A stretch of DNA of 64,000 nt. Origin: Pseudomonas gingeri. Lineage in GTDB: Bacteria; Pseudomonadota; Gammaproteobacteria; Pseudomonadales; Pseudomonadaceae. The stretch lies in contig NZ_JACAOR010000001.1 of NCBI RefSeq assembly GCF_013386115.1, positions 462,639 through 526,638 of the forward strand. Reading direction: 5' to 3'. Below the pieces are notes generated by a model. That model had not been told where the DNA came from. It ran no database searches and saw only the letters and a list, made by a program, of their open reading frames with translations. The position numbers and the translations under genes were made by a program. Shown piece by piece: positions 18,375-26,996 of this stretch; position 1 is the first letter of the stretch; the number at the start of each line of letters is the position of its first letter.

Positions 18375-19602
18375 CGGCGACGCCTGGCGTCGGCTTGCCA
18401 CCGGCAGGCGCCAGGGTCTCGGGCATGGCCACCAGTAGCAGGACCAAAGCCGCGGCGGCAATGCCTGCAAGGGTCAGAAACGCCGCGCTGTAGCCGGCCT
18501 GCTGAACCACCAGCCCCGCCAGGCCATTGCTCAATGCCGCCCCCAGGCCGAACACGGTGGAGAGGGCGCCGAGACTGATATTGAAGTGTCCGGTGCCGTG
18601 GGTGAGGTCCTTGACCACCACGGGGAACAGCGCGCCGAAAATGCCCGCGCCGACACCGTCGAGCATCTGCACGGCGACCAGCCAATAGGGATCGCTGGAC
18701 AGGGTATAGAGTACCCCCCGCAGCGGCAGGATCAGGAAACCCGCCAGGAGCAAGGGTTTGCGCCCCCACAGGTCGGCCTTGGCCCCGACCAGCAGCGCGG
18801 CGGGAATCATCACCACCTGTGCCGCGACAATGCAGGCGGAGGTCAGTGGCGTCGCCATCTGCAGGTTGACCTGGGCCAGTTGCTGGCTCACCAGCGTCAG
18901 CATCGCGGCATTCGCCAGATGGAACAACGCGCAGCATACGGCGAATACCAGCAGCGGCTGGTTGGTGAGCAACACCGACCAGCCCGAGGGGACCTTGCCC
19001 TGCACGGCGTCGCCCGGGTCGAAGCCCCGTGCGAGATCGTGGTCAATCGCCTTTTCCGGGACGCAAGCGATGGCGATCACACTGCCGAGGGCCATGGTCG
19101 CCATCAGGTAGAACACCGCGACCGGGCCGAACAGATAGGCAAATCCGCCGGCCAGCAGCGCAGCGCAGGCATTGCCGGCGTGGTTGAAGGTTTCATTGCG
19201 CCCGGTTCGACGGGTGAAGGCCCGGGGACCGGTGATACCCAGCGAGATGGCGGCTATGGCGGGGGCGAAGACCGACGCGGCGACGGCGCTGATGGTCTGG
19301 GTCAGGGCCACGAGCGCGAATGAAGTCACGAACGGCAGCAGCAGGCAACTGCCCGTCACCAGTAACGCCGCCATCGCGATAATCGCCCGTTTGCGGCGTG
19401 TCCTGTCGATCAGCGCCCCGGCGGGTGTCTGGGTGACGAGTGCGGCGATCCCTGCGAGGGTCATGACCAGGCCGATGCTGGCGGGCTCCCAATGGTGAAC
19501 CGCTAGCAGGTAGATCGCCAGGTAGGGGCCGAGCCCGTCGCGGACATCGGCGAGAAAGAAGTTCAGGCCGTCCAGGGAAAAATCATGACGTCGAGTGACC
19601 AC
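18355..19602 (-). CDS. MFS transporter, function unknown
   Basis: 415-aa protein with 12 hydrophobic segments. The loop AGALIDRTRRKRAI after helix 2 and GAKADLWGRKPLL after helix 8 are the MFS motif-A copies. The N-terminus (DGLNFFLADVRDGLGPYLAIYL) resembles drug/solute-type MFS proteins often found alone in Pseudomonas. Convergent with and overlapping the LysR gene by 20 bases; no operon partner downstream. Substrate unknown. Confidence 0.82.
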   Translation of the reverse strand: MVTRRHDFSLDGLNFFLADVRDGLGPYLAIYLLAVHHWEPASIGLVMTLAGIAALVTQTPAGALIDRTRRKRAIIAMAALLVTGSCLLLPFVTSFALVALTQTISAVAASVFAPAIAAISLGITGPRAFTRRTGRNETFNHAGNACAALLAGGFAYLFGPVAVFYLMATMALGSVIAIACVPEKAIDHDLARGFDPGDAVQGKVPSGWSVLLTNQPLLVFAVCCALFHLANAAMLTLVSQQLAQVNLQMATPLTSACIVAAQVVMIPAALLVGAKADLWGRKPLLLAGFLILPLRGVLYTLSSDPYWLVAVQMLDGVGAGIFGALFPVVVKDLTHGTGHFNISLGALSTVFGLGAALSNGLAGLVVQQAGYSAAFLTLAGIAAAALVLLLVAMPETLAPAGGKPTPGVAVTPSPG

Positions 19603-19694
19603 GGGCAGCTATCTCACTACTGGAGGTCACCGGAATGGCATCAACCTCGGCAGTGCTAATGACTTGTCGCCCGTGGTTTTAGTTTCATGAGTGC

Positions 19695-21083
19695 TCACTG
19701 TTCCCGCCGGGGGAAAAACAGCTCGAAGCAGGTCACGCCGTTTTCGCTGGTGACGCTGTAGCGACCGCTGTGCAACTGCATGATGGTCGCCACGATCGAA
19801 AGCCCCAGGCCGTTGGACTGGGCCGAGCGTTCGCGTGACTGATCCACCCGGTAGAACCGTTCGAACAGTCTCGGCAGGTGTTCCGCCGGGATGGTCGGCC
19901 CCTGGTTGCGCACACGCAGCTTGATGCCGTCCGCGGACGGTACGGCCTGGATCAACAGCTCGGAATCGGCAGCGCCGTACTTGATCGCATTGGCGCACAG
20001 GTTGGCCAGGGCCCGGCGCAACAGCATCGGCTCGGCCCAGATCAGGCCTTCGCCCTCGGCGCGGATGCTGATATCGGCATCCGCCGCCAGCCCTTCAAAG
20101 TAATCGGCCACGCGCTCCAGCTCGTCGGCGGCATTCAGTTCCTGGCGCTGGTCACGGGCGCTGCCCGGATCGGTACGCGCGAGGAACAGCATGTTGTCGA
20201 GCATGCGTGCCAGGCGTTCGAGCTCTTCGACATTGGAGGCGAGCAACTGCTGGTAGTGTTCGACGCTGCGGTTCTGCTGCATGGCGACCTGGGTTTCCCC
20301 CAGCAGGTTGTTGATCGGCGTGCGCAGTTCGTGGGCCATGTCGGTGGAAACCTGGCTCAGTTGTGCAAAGCCCGTGGCCAGGCGCTCGAGCATGGTGTTG
20401 AAAGAGTCGATCATCGGCAGCAACTCCTTGGGCGCACCCTGGCCGTCCAGGCGTTCGGTCAGGTTGCCGATGCCGATACCGTGGGCATGATGCGCCAGGC
20501 GCCTGAGGGGCAAGAGGCCACGGTGCACCACCACATAGCCGATCAGTGCCAGGACGATCGCCGCGAGGCTGGCCAGCACGTAGACGCTCAGGCGATAGCT
20601 GGCGAGCACGGCCGTGCGTTCGGTCATCAGCCGGCCAATGGTCACCTTCAGCTTGCCCGAATCAATGTTCGCGGAGATGGCGGAGAAGGGCGCGCCGTTC
20701 ACGCCGGGCAGATGCTGGACATCGGTCAACGCCAGGGAATGGTTGATGGTCACTGGCGTGAGGTCGGGAATATCGATATCCGCGGGGTTGACCTCCAGCA
20801 GGGGCTCTTGCCCCGACTCGCCGATCATCAGCACGGACTCGCGGTTGCCCAGCATGTTCTGGAACAGCACGGGCTTGGTCCTGATCAGCTCCAGCGTGTT
20901 GCTGTCGTTGAGAAAGTTGCGCAGTTGGTCAATGCGATAGACCAGGGTCGAGTCATCGCGGCGTATCAGTTCGCGCTCGAGTTCGCGGTACAGGGCTACG
21001 CCGGTGGTTGCCAGCACGGCGAAGGCCAGCAGGACAAACACCAGGGCCAGGCGCAGCGTCAGGGAGTAATGGCGTCGGCTCAT
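19695..21083 (-). CDS. Heavy-metal-type sensor histidine kinase
   Basis: 462-aa membrane kinase: N-terminal helix (residues 8-28), periplasmic sensor of about 130 residues, second helix near 160-180, HAMP, HisKA with [18 protein letters not shown] (phospho-His), and HATPase with [16 protein letters not shown] and [13 protein letters not shown]. The layout matches the CusS/CopS/IrlS heavy-metal sensor family. Its ATG overlaps the regulator stop by four bases (21080-21083). The DUF2790 gene upstream points to copper or a similar metal signal; the metal is inference. Confidence 0.9.
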   Translation of the reverse strand: MSRRHYSLTLRLALVFVLLAFAVLATTGVALYRELERELIRRDDSTLVYRIDQLRNFLNDSNTLELIRTKPVLFQNMLGNRESVLMIGESGQEPLLEVNPADIDIPDLTPVTINHSLALTDVQHLPGVNGAPFSAISANIDSGKLKVTIGRLMTERTAVLASYRLSVYVLASLAAIVLALIGYVVVHRGLLPLRRLAHHAHGIGIGNLTERLDGQGAPKELLPMIDSFNTMLERLATGFAQLSQVSTDMAHELRTPINNLLGETQVAMQQNRSVEHYQQLLASNVEELERLARMLDNMLFLARTDPGSARDQRQELNAADELERVADYFEGLAADADISIRAEGEGLIWAEPMLLRRALANLCANAIKYGAADSELLIQAVPSADGIKLRVRNQGPTIPAEHLPRLFERFYRVDQSRERSAQSNGLGLSIVATIMQLHSGRYSVTSENGVTCFELFFPRREQ

Positions 21084-21751
21084 GGTTGCGTATCAAAGCG
21101 GTAGCCGATGCCACGCACACTGTGGATCAGCTTGACCTGGAAAGGGTCGTCGATTTTCAGGCGCAGGCGGCGCACGGCCACGTCCACCACGTTGGTGTCG
21201 CTGTCGAAGTTCATGTCCCAGACCCTGGAGGCGATCAACGAACGCGAAAGCACCTGACCTTCATGCGTGGCGAACAGATGCAGCAGGGCAAATTCCTTGT
21301 TGGTCAGTGTCACGCGCACGCCGGCGCGGGTGACGCGGCGCTTGATCACATCGATCTGCAGGTCGTCGATCTGCAGTTGCTCTTCTTCGCGAGTCGGCCC
21401 CCGACGGGTCAGGGTACGCAGGCGTGCGACCAGTTCGGCGAAGGAAAACGGCTTGATCAGATAGTCATCAGCCCCCAGTTCCAGGCCCTTGATACGGTCG
21501 GCGATATCATCCCGCGCGGTCAGGAACAGCACCGGCGTGTCGGCTTCCTTGCGCAGGCGGCGCAGGACTTCCCAGCCGTGCATCTTCGGCATCATCACAT
21601 CCAGCACGATGACATCGAAGGACGTTTCCAGGGCCTGGTGCAGCCCATCGACGCCATCGCGGGCCAGGCTGACGGAATACCCTTGCTCTTGCAGGCCATT
21701 GAGCAAGTAGTTGCCCGCCTTGGGCTCGTCTTCCACTACAAGGATGTTCAT
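21080..21751 (-). CDS. Heavy-metal-type OmpR response regulator
   Basis: 223-aa OmpR/PhoB regulator. Receiver with phospho-acceptor D51 ([20 protein letters not shown], the heavy-metal subgroup sequence) and a C-terminal winged helix ([49 protein letters not shown] over residues 150-200). The spacing and sequence match CopR/CusR/CzcR-type regulators. Translationally coupled to the kinase by an ATGA overlap. A CusR-like box lies upstream of the DUF2790 gene at 22233. Confidence 0.9.
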   Translation of the reverse strand: MNILVVEDEPKAGNYLLNGLQEQGYSVSLARDGVDGLHQALETSFDVIVLDVMMPKMHGWEVLRRLRKEADTPVLFLTARDDIADRIKGLELGADDYLIKPFSFAELVARLRTLTRRGPTREEEQLQIDDLQIDVIKRRVTRAGVRVTLTNKEFALLHLFATHEGQVLSRSLIASRVWDMNFDSDTNVVDVAVRRLRLKIDDPFQVKLIHSVRGIGYRFDTQP

Positions 21752-21888
21752 GGGGATTACCTAGGTTCTTTGCGGGTGCCCGATCCGTGAAAGGCGGACC
21801 GGATGGCCTTGAGCAGGTGGCGCAAGTGTAGCCCGATCATCGGTTCGATTGCGCCTCGACTGCTCTCTGATATTCATCAGGCGGCCAA

Positions 21889-22143
21889 TCAGTTTTCGTT
21901 CGAGCAGTGACCTTGCACCTGATAGTCCAGCACATGTTCCCGACCTTGATGATCGAGGTAATCGAGACGCGCCGGAATCACGCCGCACTGGTCCGAGAGG
22001 TCCGTGGTGGAGATGACTTTCGCCACGTCCAGGTCGACATAGAAGCCGGTCTTGTCATGAATGACCGGGGCAGCGTCGGTGGTACCGGCGAAGGCCGAAC
22101 CGGTGGCGAGGAGGGCGGCGAATCCGAGCAGGAACAGTTTCAT
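21889..22143 (-). CDS. DUF2790 small periplasmic protein
   Basis: 84-aa exported protein with a signal peptide (MKLFLLGFAALLATGSAFA) and a mature part matching DUF2790: YVDLDVAKVIS, DQCGVIPARLDYLDHQG, two cysteines. Members are common in Pseudomonas next to metal-responsive two-component systems; their biochemical role is not established. The ATG at 22143 follows an AGAGAGAT stretch. Located directly upstream of the regulator gene on the same strand, with a Cus/Cop-like box 90 bases before the start. Confidence 0.85.
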   Translation of the reverse strand: MKLFLLGFAALLATGSAFAGTTDAAPVIHDKTGFYVDLDVAKVISTTDLSDQCGVIPARLDYLDHQGREHVLDYQVQGHCSNEN

Positions 22144-22232
22144 GGCGATATCTCTCTGTCTGAAGTGGGCTGCCTGTTGTCTGGCAGTGGGTTCAAGGTA
22201 ACAAGGCAACTCAAACAGACGACGAACAGGAG

Positions 22233-22250
22233 AATGACAAAGTTGTAATG
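22233..22250. promoter_or_regulatory. Candidate CusR/CopR box
   Basis: AATGACAA-AG-TTGTAATG, an imperfect palindrome close to the CusR consensus TGACAAnnTTGTCA. It lies 90 bases upstream of the DUF2790 start, in promoter range. Confidence 0.5.
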
Positions 22251-22333
22251 CAAGCGGGTCCGGTTGCCGGTGTGGCACCGGGGTGTTTAGGGGGAAATGA
22301 ACCCCTGATCCAGGGTTGCATGAGTGGTTGCAT

Positions 22334-22384
22334 TATAGAACCTATACTGATAAAACATTGCCAGGTTTCATAAAGAAACCTGGC
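22334..22384. promoter_or_regulatory. Palindromes in the 22144-22519 intergenic region
   Basis: The 376-base gap holds two clear inverted repeats: TATAG-AAC-CTATA (22334-22346) and a GCCAGGTTTC/GAAACCTGGC stem with a 5-base ATAAA loop (from about 22360). The first could be an operator for the HxlR-controlled SDR gene; the second lacks a T-run and is not a convincing terminator. Confidence 0.4.
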
Positions 22385-22519
22385 AAAGCGTCGTTGGCTC
22401 ATTTTTAGCCAATAGCTGCGTAATCGATCAGCCACTCAGCGCCATAGGGCACGTTTTCGCGCAAGGGAATGTGCATAGTGATGATGCCTTATGGTCTTTT
22501 TATAGAACCTGGAGACACC

Positions 22520-23290
22520 ATGAAATTGAAGGGCAGAACGGCATTTATCACCGGCGGCAACAGCGGTATCGGTCTGGCTACCGCCAGGCTGTTCATCGAG
22601 GAGGGCGCCAACGTCGCCATCACCGGCCGTAATCAGGAGACTCTGGACAGGGCGCGTGCTGAGCTGGGTGACAATCTGCTGGCGATCAACGCCGACCTCA
22701 CCGATGTCGAATCCATCGACCGCGCCGTGAAAGAGGCGGTGGCGGTGTTTGGCAACCTGGATATCGTCTTTGCGAATGCTGGAGTAGGGGGGACGACACC
22801 GGTCGGCAAAACGACGCTGGAACAGTTCAACCAGATTATCCAGACCAACCTCACCGGCGTGTTTTTTACTGTCCAGTCCGCCGAACCTTTCCTGAACGAC
22901 AAGGCATCGATCATCCTCAATGGTTCGGTTCACGCCGTGATGGGCTGGCCGCAATGGTCGGCCTACGCCGCGACCAAGGGGGCGGTACGTTCCATGACCC
23001 GGGTGCTGGCCTCTGAGTTCGCGCCACGTGGCATTCGCGTCAACCAGGTCACTCCGGGCGCCGCCCGCACGCCGGTGTGGTCGCCGTTGGCCTCCAATGC
23101 CAGCGAAATGGAAGCCCTGGAAAAAGAGCTCTCCAAAACCATTCCCCTGGGGCGGATTGGCGAAGCGGAGGAGGTTGCCAGCGTCGTCCTGTTCCTCGCC
23201 AGCGATGACTCTTCCAATGTCGTGGCAGCTGAAATCGTTGTCGACGGCGGCGCCACGGGCAGTCCCCTGGGCGCGCCTGCGCACCGCTGA
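22520..23290 (+). CDS. Classical SDR oxidoreductase (copy 1)
   Basis: 256-aa short-chain dehydrogenase/reductase. The nucleotide-binding glycine motif TGGNSGIG, the NAG motif FANAGVG, and the catalytic Ser and YAATK (Tyr-x3-Lys) are all present; the C-terminus SNVVAAEIVVDGGATGSPLG matches NAD(P)-dependent 3-oxoacyl-ACP-reductase-like members. The ATG has a ggag site at 22511. A close paralogue is encoded at 25506. Neighbours (MFS, DJ-1/PfpI, HxlR) suggest a reactive-carbonyl or xenobiotic response; the substrate is unknown. Confidence 0.88.
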   Translation: MKLKGRTAFITGGNSGIGLATARLFIEEGANVAITGRNQETLDRARAELGDNLLAINADLTDVESIDRAVKEAVAVFGNLDIVFANAGVGGTTPVGKTTLEQFNQIIQTNLTGVFFTVQSAEPFLNDKASIILNGSVHAVMGWPQWSAYAATKGAVRSMTRVLASEFAPRGIRVNQVTPGAARTPVWSPLASNASEMEALEKELSKTIPLGRIGEAEEVASVVLFLASDDSSNVVAAEIVVDGGATGSPLGAPAHR

Positions 23291-23371
23291 ATCAATCGTT
23301 TTTTCCCTGGCTGGGGAGCGGGGCGGCTTTGCCTCGCGAATAGCCAGGGACTATTTGCACGGGTATGACTC

Positions 23372-24556
23372 ATGGTTTCTAGAACAATGGAAAATGCGCA
23401 TGCAACGAACCATTCGTGGTTCGGTGTGCTTGCAATTGCACTGGGTGCATTTGCCCTGGTCGTCACGGAGTTTCTGCCGGTGGGGTTGTTGCCGGGCATC
23501 AGTCGTGACCTGGGCATTTCCGAGGGCAGTGCCGGTCTGGCGGTCACGGCCACGGCGCTATTGGGCTTCCTGGCGGCGCCGATCACTGCCATGTCGATTG
23601 GCAAGGCAGACCGGCGCCTGGTCCTCCTGGGGTTTACCGTCCTGCTGATCATCTCCAGTGTCATGGCCGCCATGGCCACGAGTTTCGCGGTACTGCTGCT
23701 TGCGCGTGTTGTCCTCGGTATCGGTGTCGGCGGTTTCTGGGCCATTTCCGTCACCGCTGCCGCACGCCTGGTCGCGGAGGAGAAAGTGCATTCGGCATCG
23801 TCGACCGTGTTTGCCGGCATCTCCATCGGCTCGGTGGTCAGCGTCCCGGCAGGCTCGTACATCGGCGCGCACTATGACTGGCGCATCGCGTTCATGGCGG
23901 CCAGTGTCCTTGCCGTGGTCGTCCTGCTGATTCAGTTGATGGCATTGCCGAAGATCCTGATCGACCATGGCGTAAAAATAAGCAGCTTTTTCGGCCTGCT
24001 GAAGTCACCGAAGGTCAGGGCTATTTTCCTCACCGTGATCTTCATCGTTGCAGGTCAATACTCCGGCTATACCTTCGTCACGCCCTACCTCGAGCAAGTC
24101 ACCCGGGTAGATAACGGTCTGCTCAATACATTGCTGTTCGTGTATGGCGTCGCCACGGTGCTCGGCAATTTCCTGGGCGGTTTTTTCGCAGGCAGGAACC
24201 TGCACCTGACCGTTGTAGCGACCGTGGTGATCTTCCTGGTTTCACTGGTGAGCATGTCGCTGTTCGCCACGAATGCGCTCGTGGTCACCATCAGCCTGTG
24301 TATCTGGGCCATCTCCTGGGGCATGGCTCCTGTCGGCACCCAGCTCTGGTTGTACAACGCCACTCGCAATGATGCCGAGGCGGCGCAGGCGGTCAATACC
24401 AGCGTCTTTCAGTTCTCCATTGCGCTGGGATCGCTGATCGGGGGTGCAGCAGTCAACAACATCAGCTTGCACAGCTCCATGTGGATTGGCGCCCTGATCC
24501 TCGCGCTCGCCGTGCTGATGGTTTTTCTCGTCGGCCGCATGGACCGCAAGGATTAA
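23372..24556 (+). CDS. MFS transporter, DHA1-type efflux pump
   Basis: 394-aa 12-helix transporter. It opens with the VTEFLPVGLLPGISRDLG signature seen in drug:H+ antiporter-1 exporters such as the sugar-efflux/purine exporter group (NepI, SotB, AraJ), and has ARVVLGIGVGGFWAISVTAA in helix 4 (antiporter motif region). The start is 23372 or an in-frame ATG at 23387; neither has a strong ribosome site. It sits between the SDR and DJ-1 genes in the same direction. Exported substrate unknown. Confidence 0.85.
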   Translation: MVSRTMENAHATNHSWFGVLAIALGAFALVVTEFLPVGLLPGISRDLGISEGSAGLAVTATALLGFLAAPITAMSIGKADRRLVLLGFTVLLIISSVMAAMATSFAVLLLARVVLGIGVGGFWAISVTAAARLVAEEKVHSASSTVFAGISIGSVVSVPAGSYIGAHYDWRIAFMAASVLAVVVLLIQLMALPKILIDHGVKISSFFGLLKSPKVRAIFLTVIFIVAGQYSGYTFVTPYLEQVTRVDNGLLNTLLFVYGVATVLGNFLGGFFAGRNLHLTVVATVVIFLVSLVSMSLFATNALVVTISLCIWAISWGMAPVGTQLWLYNATRNDAEAAQAVNTSVFQFSIALGSLIGGAAVNNISLHSSMWIGALILALAVLMVFLVGRMDRKD

Positions 24557-24622
24557 TCCCTCCCTGCAACAAGGCACAAGCCAAAAACATTCCCGTCTGA
24601 ACCGAATCTCCTGGAGTCCTTG

Positions 24623-25492
24623 ATGAACATCGTGAAAACAGTCAGCGCCGTGCTCGGCGTATTCCTCTCTGTCTCCGCGTCCCTGCATGCCGAGCCGGCA
24701 GCCCCGCGAAAGGTGCTGGTGGTGATGTCGGGCGCCGATCATCTGTCCCTGCGCGAGGGTGGCCGCTATAAAACCGGCTACTTCCTGAATGAACTGGCGG
24801 TACCGCTCAAGCAACTTATCGATCACGGTTATGTGCCTGTCTTTGCCAGTCCTGACGGCAAGACACCGGTAATGGATGAAAACTCCAATAATCCGATGTT
24901 CTTTGCGGGCGACGAGACGAAACGTCAGGAAGCACTGACGCTGGTCAGGTCCCAGCAAGGGCTTGGACACCCGCAGAAGCTGAGCACGGTCCTCAAGGAG
25001 GGAGTGGACGGATTTGCCGGGGTATTCATTCCCGGTGGCCATGCGCCGATGGAGGATCTTTCCAGGGACAAGACGCTCGGTCATATCCTGATGGCTTTCC
25101 ATGAGGAACAGAAACCCACCGGGATCATCTGCCATGGCCCGGTAGCGCTGCTCTCTGCGCTGCCTGACCCCGAAGCGTTCCAACAGGCGATCATCGACGG
25201 TGACACCACCCATCAAGCGAAACTGATAAAGGGTTGGTCGTACTCGGGCTATCGGCTTACCGCCTTTTCGACTGCAGAAGAACAGCAGATTGAAGGTGCC
25301 GGTAAACAGCTGGGCGGCAGCGTGCGCTTTTATGCCGCCGATGCGCTGGCCAAGGCCGGGGCACGGGTGGAAACAGGCGAGGCGTGGAAGAGCAAGGTCG
25401 TGGTGGACAGAGAACTGGTCACCGGCCAGCAGCCTTTTTCCGACGAAAGCTTTGGCCGGGCGTTCATTGCCAGGCTTGAACAATCGAAGTGA
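24623..25492 (+). CDS. Exported DJ-1/PfpI-family protein
   Basis: 289-aa DJ-1/PfpI superfamily protein with an N-terminal signal peptide (cleavage likely after LHA, residue 22-24). The nucleophile elbow GIICHGPVALL carries the conserved Cys; VFIPGGHAPMEDL and the glutamate-containing VFASPDG region are also typical. The length and inserts resemble Hsp31/YajL-like class members with glyoxalase or chaperone roles. The ATG has a ggag site; a TTG one codon earlier is ignored. Between two SDR genes, consistent with a reactive-carbonyl defence module; periplasmic location is prediction. Confidence 0.83.
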   Translation: MNIVKTVSAVLGVFLSVSASLHAEPAAPRKVLVVMSGADHLSLREGGRYKTGYFLNELAVPLKQLIDHGYVPVFASPDGKTPVMDENSNNPMFFAGDETKRQEALTLVRSQQGLGHPQKLSTVLKEGVDGFAGVFIPGGHAPMEDLSRDKTLGHILMAFHEEQKPTGIICHGPVALLSALPDPEAFQQAIIDGDTTHQAKLIKGWSYSGYRLTAFSTAEEQQIEGAGKQLGGSVRFYAADALAKAGARVETGEAWKSKVVVDRELVTGQQPFSDESFGRAFIARLEQSK

Positions 25493-25505
25493 GAGGTAGA
25501 TACCC

Positions 25506-26276
25506 ATGGAGCTGAAAGGCAAGACGGCATTCATTACCGGTGGCAACAGTGGCATCGGCCTGGCGACCGCGCGTCTTTTCGTCAGCGAAGGCGCCAGGGT
25601 GGTTATCACCGGGCGCAATCCACTGACCCTTGAGGCGGCGCTCGAGGAGCTCGGACCGCAGGCGATGGCGATCAATCTCGACGTGACCGACATTGCCGCC
25701 ATCGAGCGCGCGGTCCAGTCTGCTGTCGACACGTTTGGCCGGCTGGACGTGGTGTTCGCCAATGCGGGTATCTCGGGAACCTCGACGCTGGGCAAGACCA
25801 CCATCGAGGCGTTTGAAGCGATGATGCAGAGCAACCTGACCAGCGTGTTCTTTACCGTGCAGGCGGCTGCCGAGTATCTCAATCCAGGCGCCTCGATCAT
25901 CCTGAACGGGTCTGTACATGCCAAGGCCGGCGCGGTCGGCTTCGCCGCGTACGCCGCAACCAAAGGTGCCGTCCGATCGATGACGCGCGTGCTGGCTTCC
26001 GAGCTTGCGCCACGGGGCATACGCGTCAACCAGGTCACTCCGGGGGCTGCCCGGACGCCCATCTGGGATGCGGTCGCGAGTACCCCGGAGAGCATGGCTG
26101 TTCTGGAGGCGCGGCTGCTGCGCAAGATCCCGCTGGGGAGGTTGGGGGAGGCGGAGGAGGTTGCCCGAGGCGTTCTTTTTCTGGCCGGCAGCGCTTCCTC
26201 GAACGTCACAGGCCAGGAACTGGTGATCGACGGCGGTGCAACCGGCGCGCCCTGTGGGGCGCCGGTTTATCGCTGA
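25506..26276 (+). CDS. Classical SDR oxidoreductase (copy 2)
   Basis: 256-aa SDR very similar to the protein at 22520 throughout: TGGNSGIGLATARLF, FANAGIS, YAATKGAVRSMTRVLASEL, and the C-terminal VIDGGATGAPCGAPVYR. The two are evidently duplicates retained in one module. The gene starts 13 bases after the DJ-1/PfpI stop, so they are likely co-transcribed. Substrate unknown. Confidence 0.88.
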   Translation: MELKGKTAFITGGNSGIGLATARLFVSEGARVVITGRNPLTLEAALEELGPQAMAINLDVTDIAAIERAVQSAVDTFGRLDVVFANAGISGTSTLGKTTIEAFEAMMQSNLTSVFFTVQAAAEYLNPGASIILNGSVHAKAGAVGFAAYAATKGAVRSMTRVLASELAPRGIRVNQVTPGAARTPIWDAVASTPESMAVLEARLLRKIPLGRLGEAEEVARGVLFLAGSASSNVTGQELVIDGGATGAPCGAPVYR

Positions 26277-26395
26277 AGCAGGGCACGCCTGGCGTCCAGC
26301 TTGCACAATCGATACGCTGGTTTTATTGTGAAACCTATTTCTAACGGCAGTTGATGGATAACCCGTTGATTGTCCGACTCTATTTAGGTTGATCC

Positions 26396-26842
26396 GTGAA
26401 GCGAAAAAGTCTTGAAGACTCGCCCTGTGCCATAGCCAGGGCCCTCGATACGATTGGTGATTGGTGGACGCTGCTGATCCTGCGCGATGCGTTCGAAGGC
26501 TCCACGCGTTTCAACGAGTTTCAAAAAAGCCTTTCGATCCCGAAGAACATCCTTTCCATCAGGCTCAAGGCGCTGGTGGCGCGCGAGATTCTCGAGGCCG
26601 TTCCCGCGCCAGATGGCGGCAATTATCAGGAGTACGTACTGACGGCCCTGGGGCGCGACCTCTTTCATGTGATGGTTGCCCTGAGGCAGTGGGGCGAGCG
26701 CAACCTTTTCGCCGAGGGGGAAGGGCCGGTCGCCACGCTGGTGGACCGTGTCCGGGGACGTCCAGTCGCGCCATTGCAATTACATTCTGATGATGGTCGG
26801 CCGCTTGAGTTGGCCGATACATTGGTTGCCTACTCAAAATAA
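26396..26842 (+). CDS. HxlR-family regulator
   Basis: 148-aa winged-helix regulator of the HxlR (MarR-like) family: CAIARALDTIGDWWTLLILR opening, FNEFQKSLSIPKNILSIRLKALV recognition region and YVLTALGRDL wing. HxlR proteins typically sense aldehydes, quinones or electrophiles through cysteines; here Cys10 in the N-terminal SPCAIA motif is a candidate. The start is a GTG; an ATG at 26354 is closed by a stop. Likely controls the adjacent SDR/MFS/DJ-1 genes; AACCTA half-sites occur upstream of both (22339-22346; 26332; 26384). Confidence 0.87.
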   Translation: MKRKSLEDSPCAIARALDTIGDWWTLLILRDAFEGSTRFNEFQKSLSIPKNILSIRLKALVAREILEAVPAPDGGNYQEYVLTALGRDLFHVMVALRQWGERNLFAEGEGPVATLVDRVRGRPVAPLQLHSDDGRPLELADTLVAYSK

Positions 26843-26867
26843 ACGGGTGGTACCCGGTAGTCGCAAA

Positions 26868-26903
26868 GATAACTCAACTAAATAGGCATTTAGTTGAGTT
26901 ATC
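26868..26903. repeat. Perfect 16-bp hairpin
   Basis: GATAACTCAACTAAAT, AGGC loop and the exact inverted copy. It follows the HxlR gene but lacks a downstream T-run (next bases tggcaag), so it may be a transcript-end stem or a protein site rather than a classical terminator. Confidence 0.6.
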
Positions 26904-26996
26904 TGGCAAGTCTGTTTGAAATGGCACTCACTCGCTACTAGCCTCATATCCCGCGAATGATGTTTTCATCTTGCTGGTGGCTATAGGGAAGTGCCC

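Noticed and set aside
26868..26903. Classical terminator
   Set aside because: Strong stem but no T-run; listed as a repeat instead.
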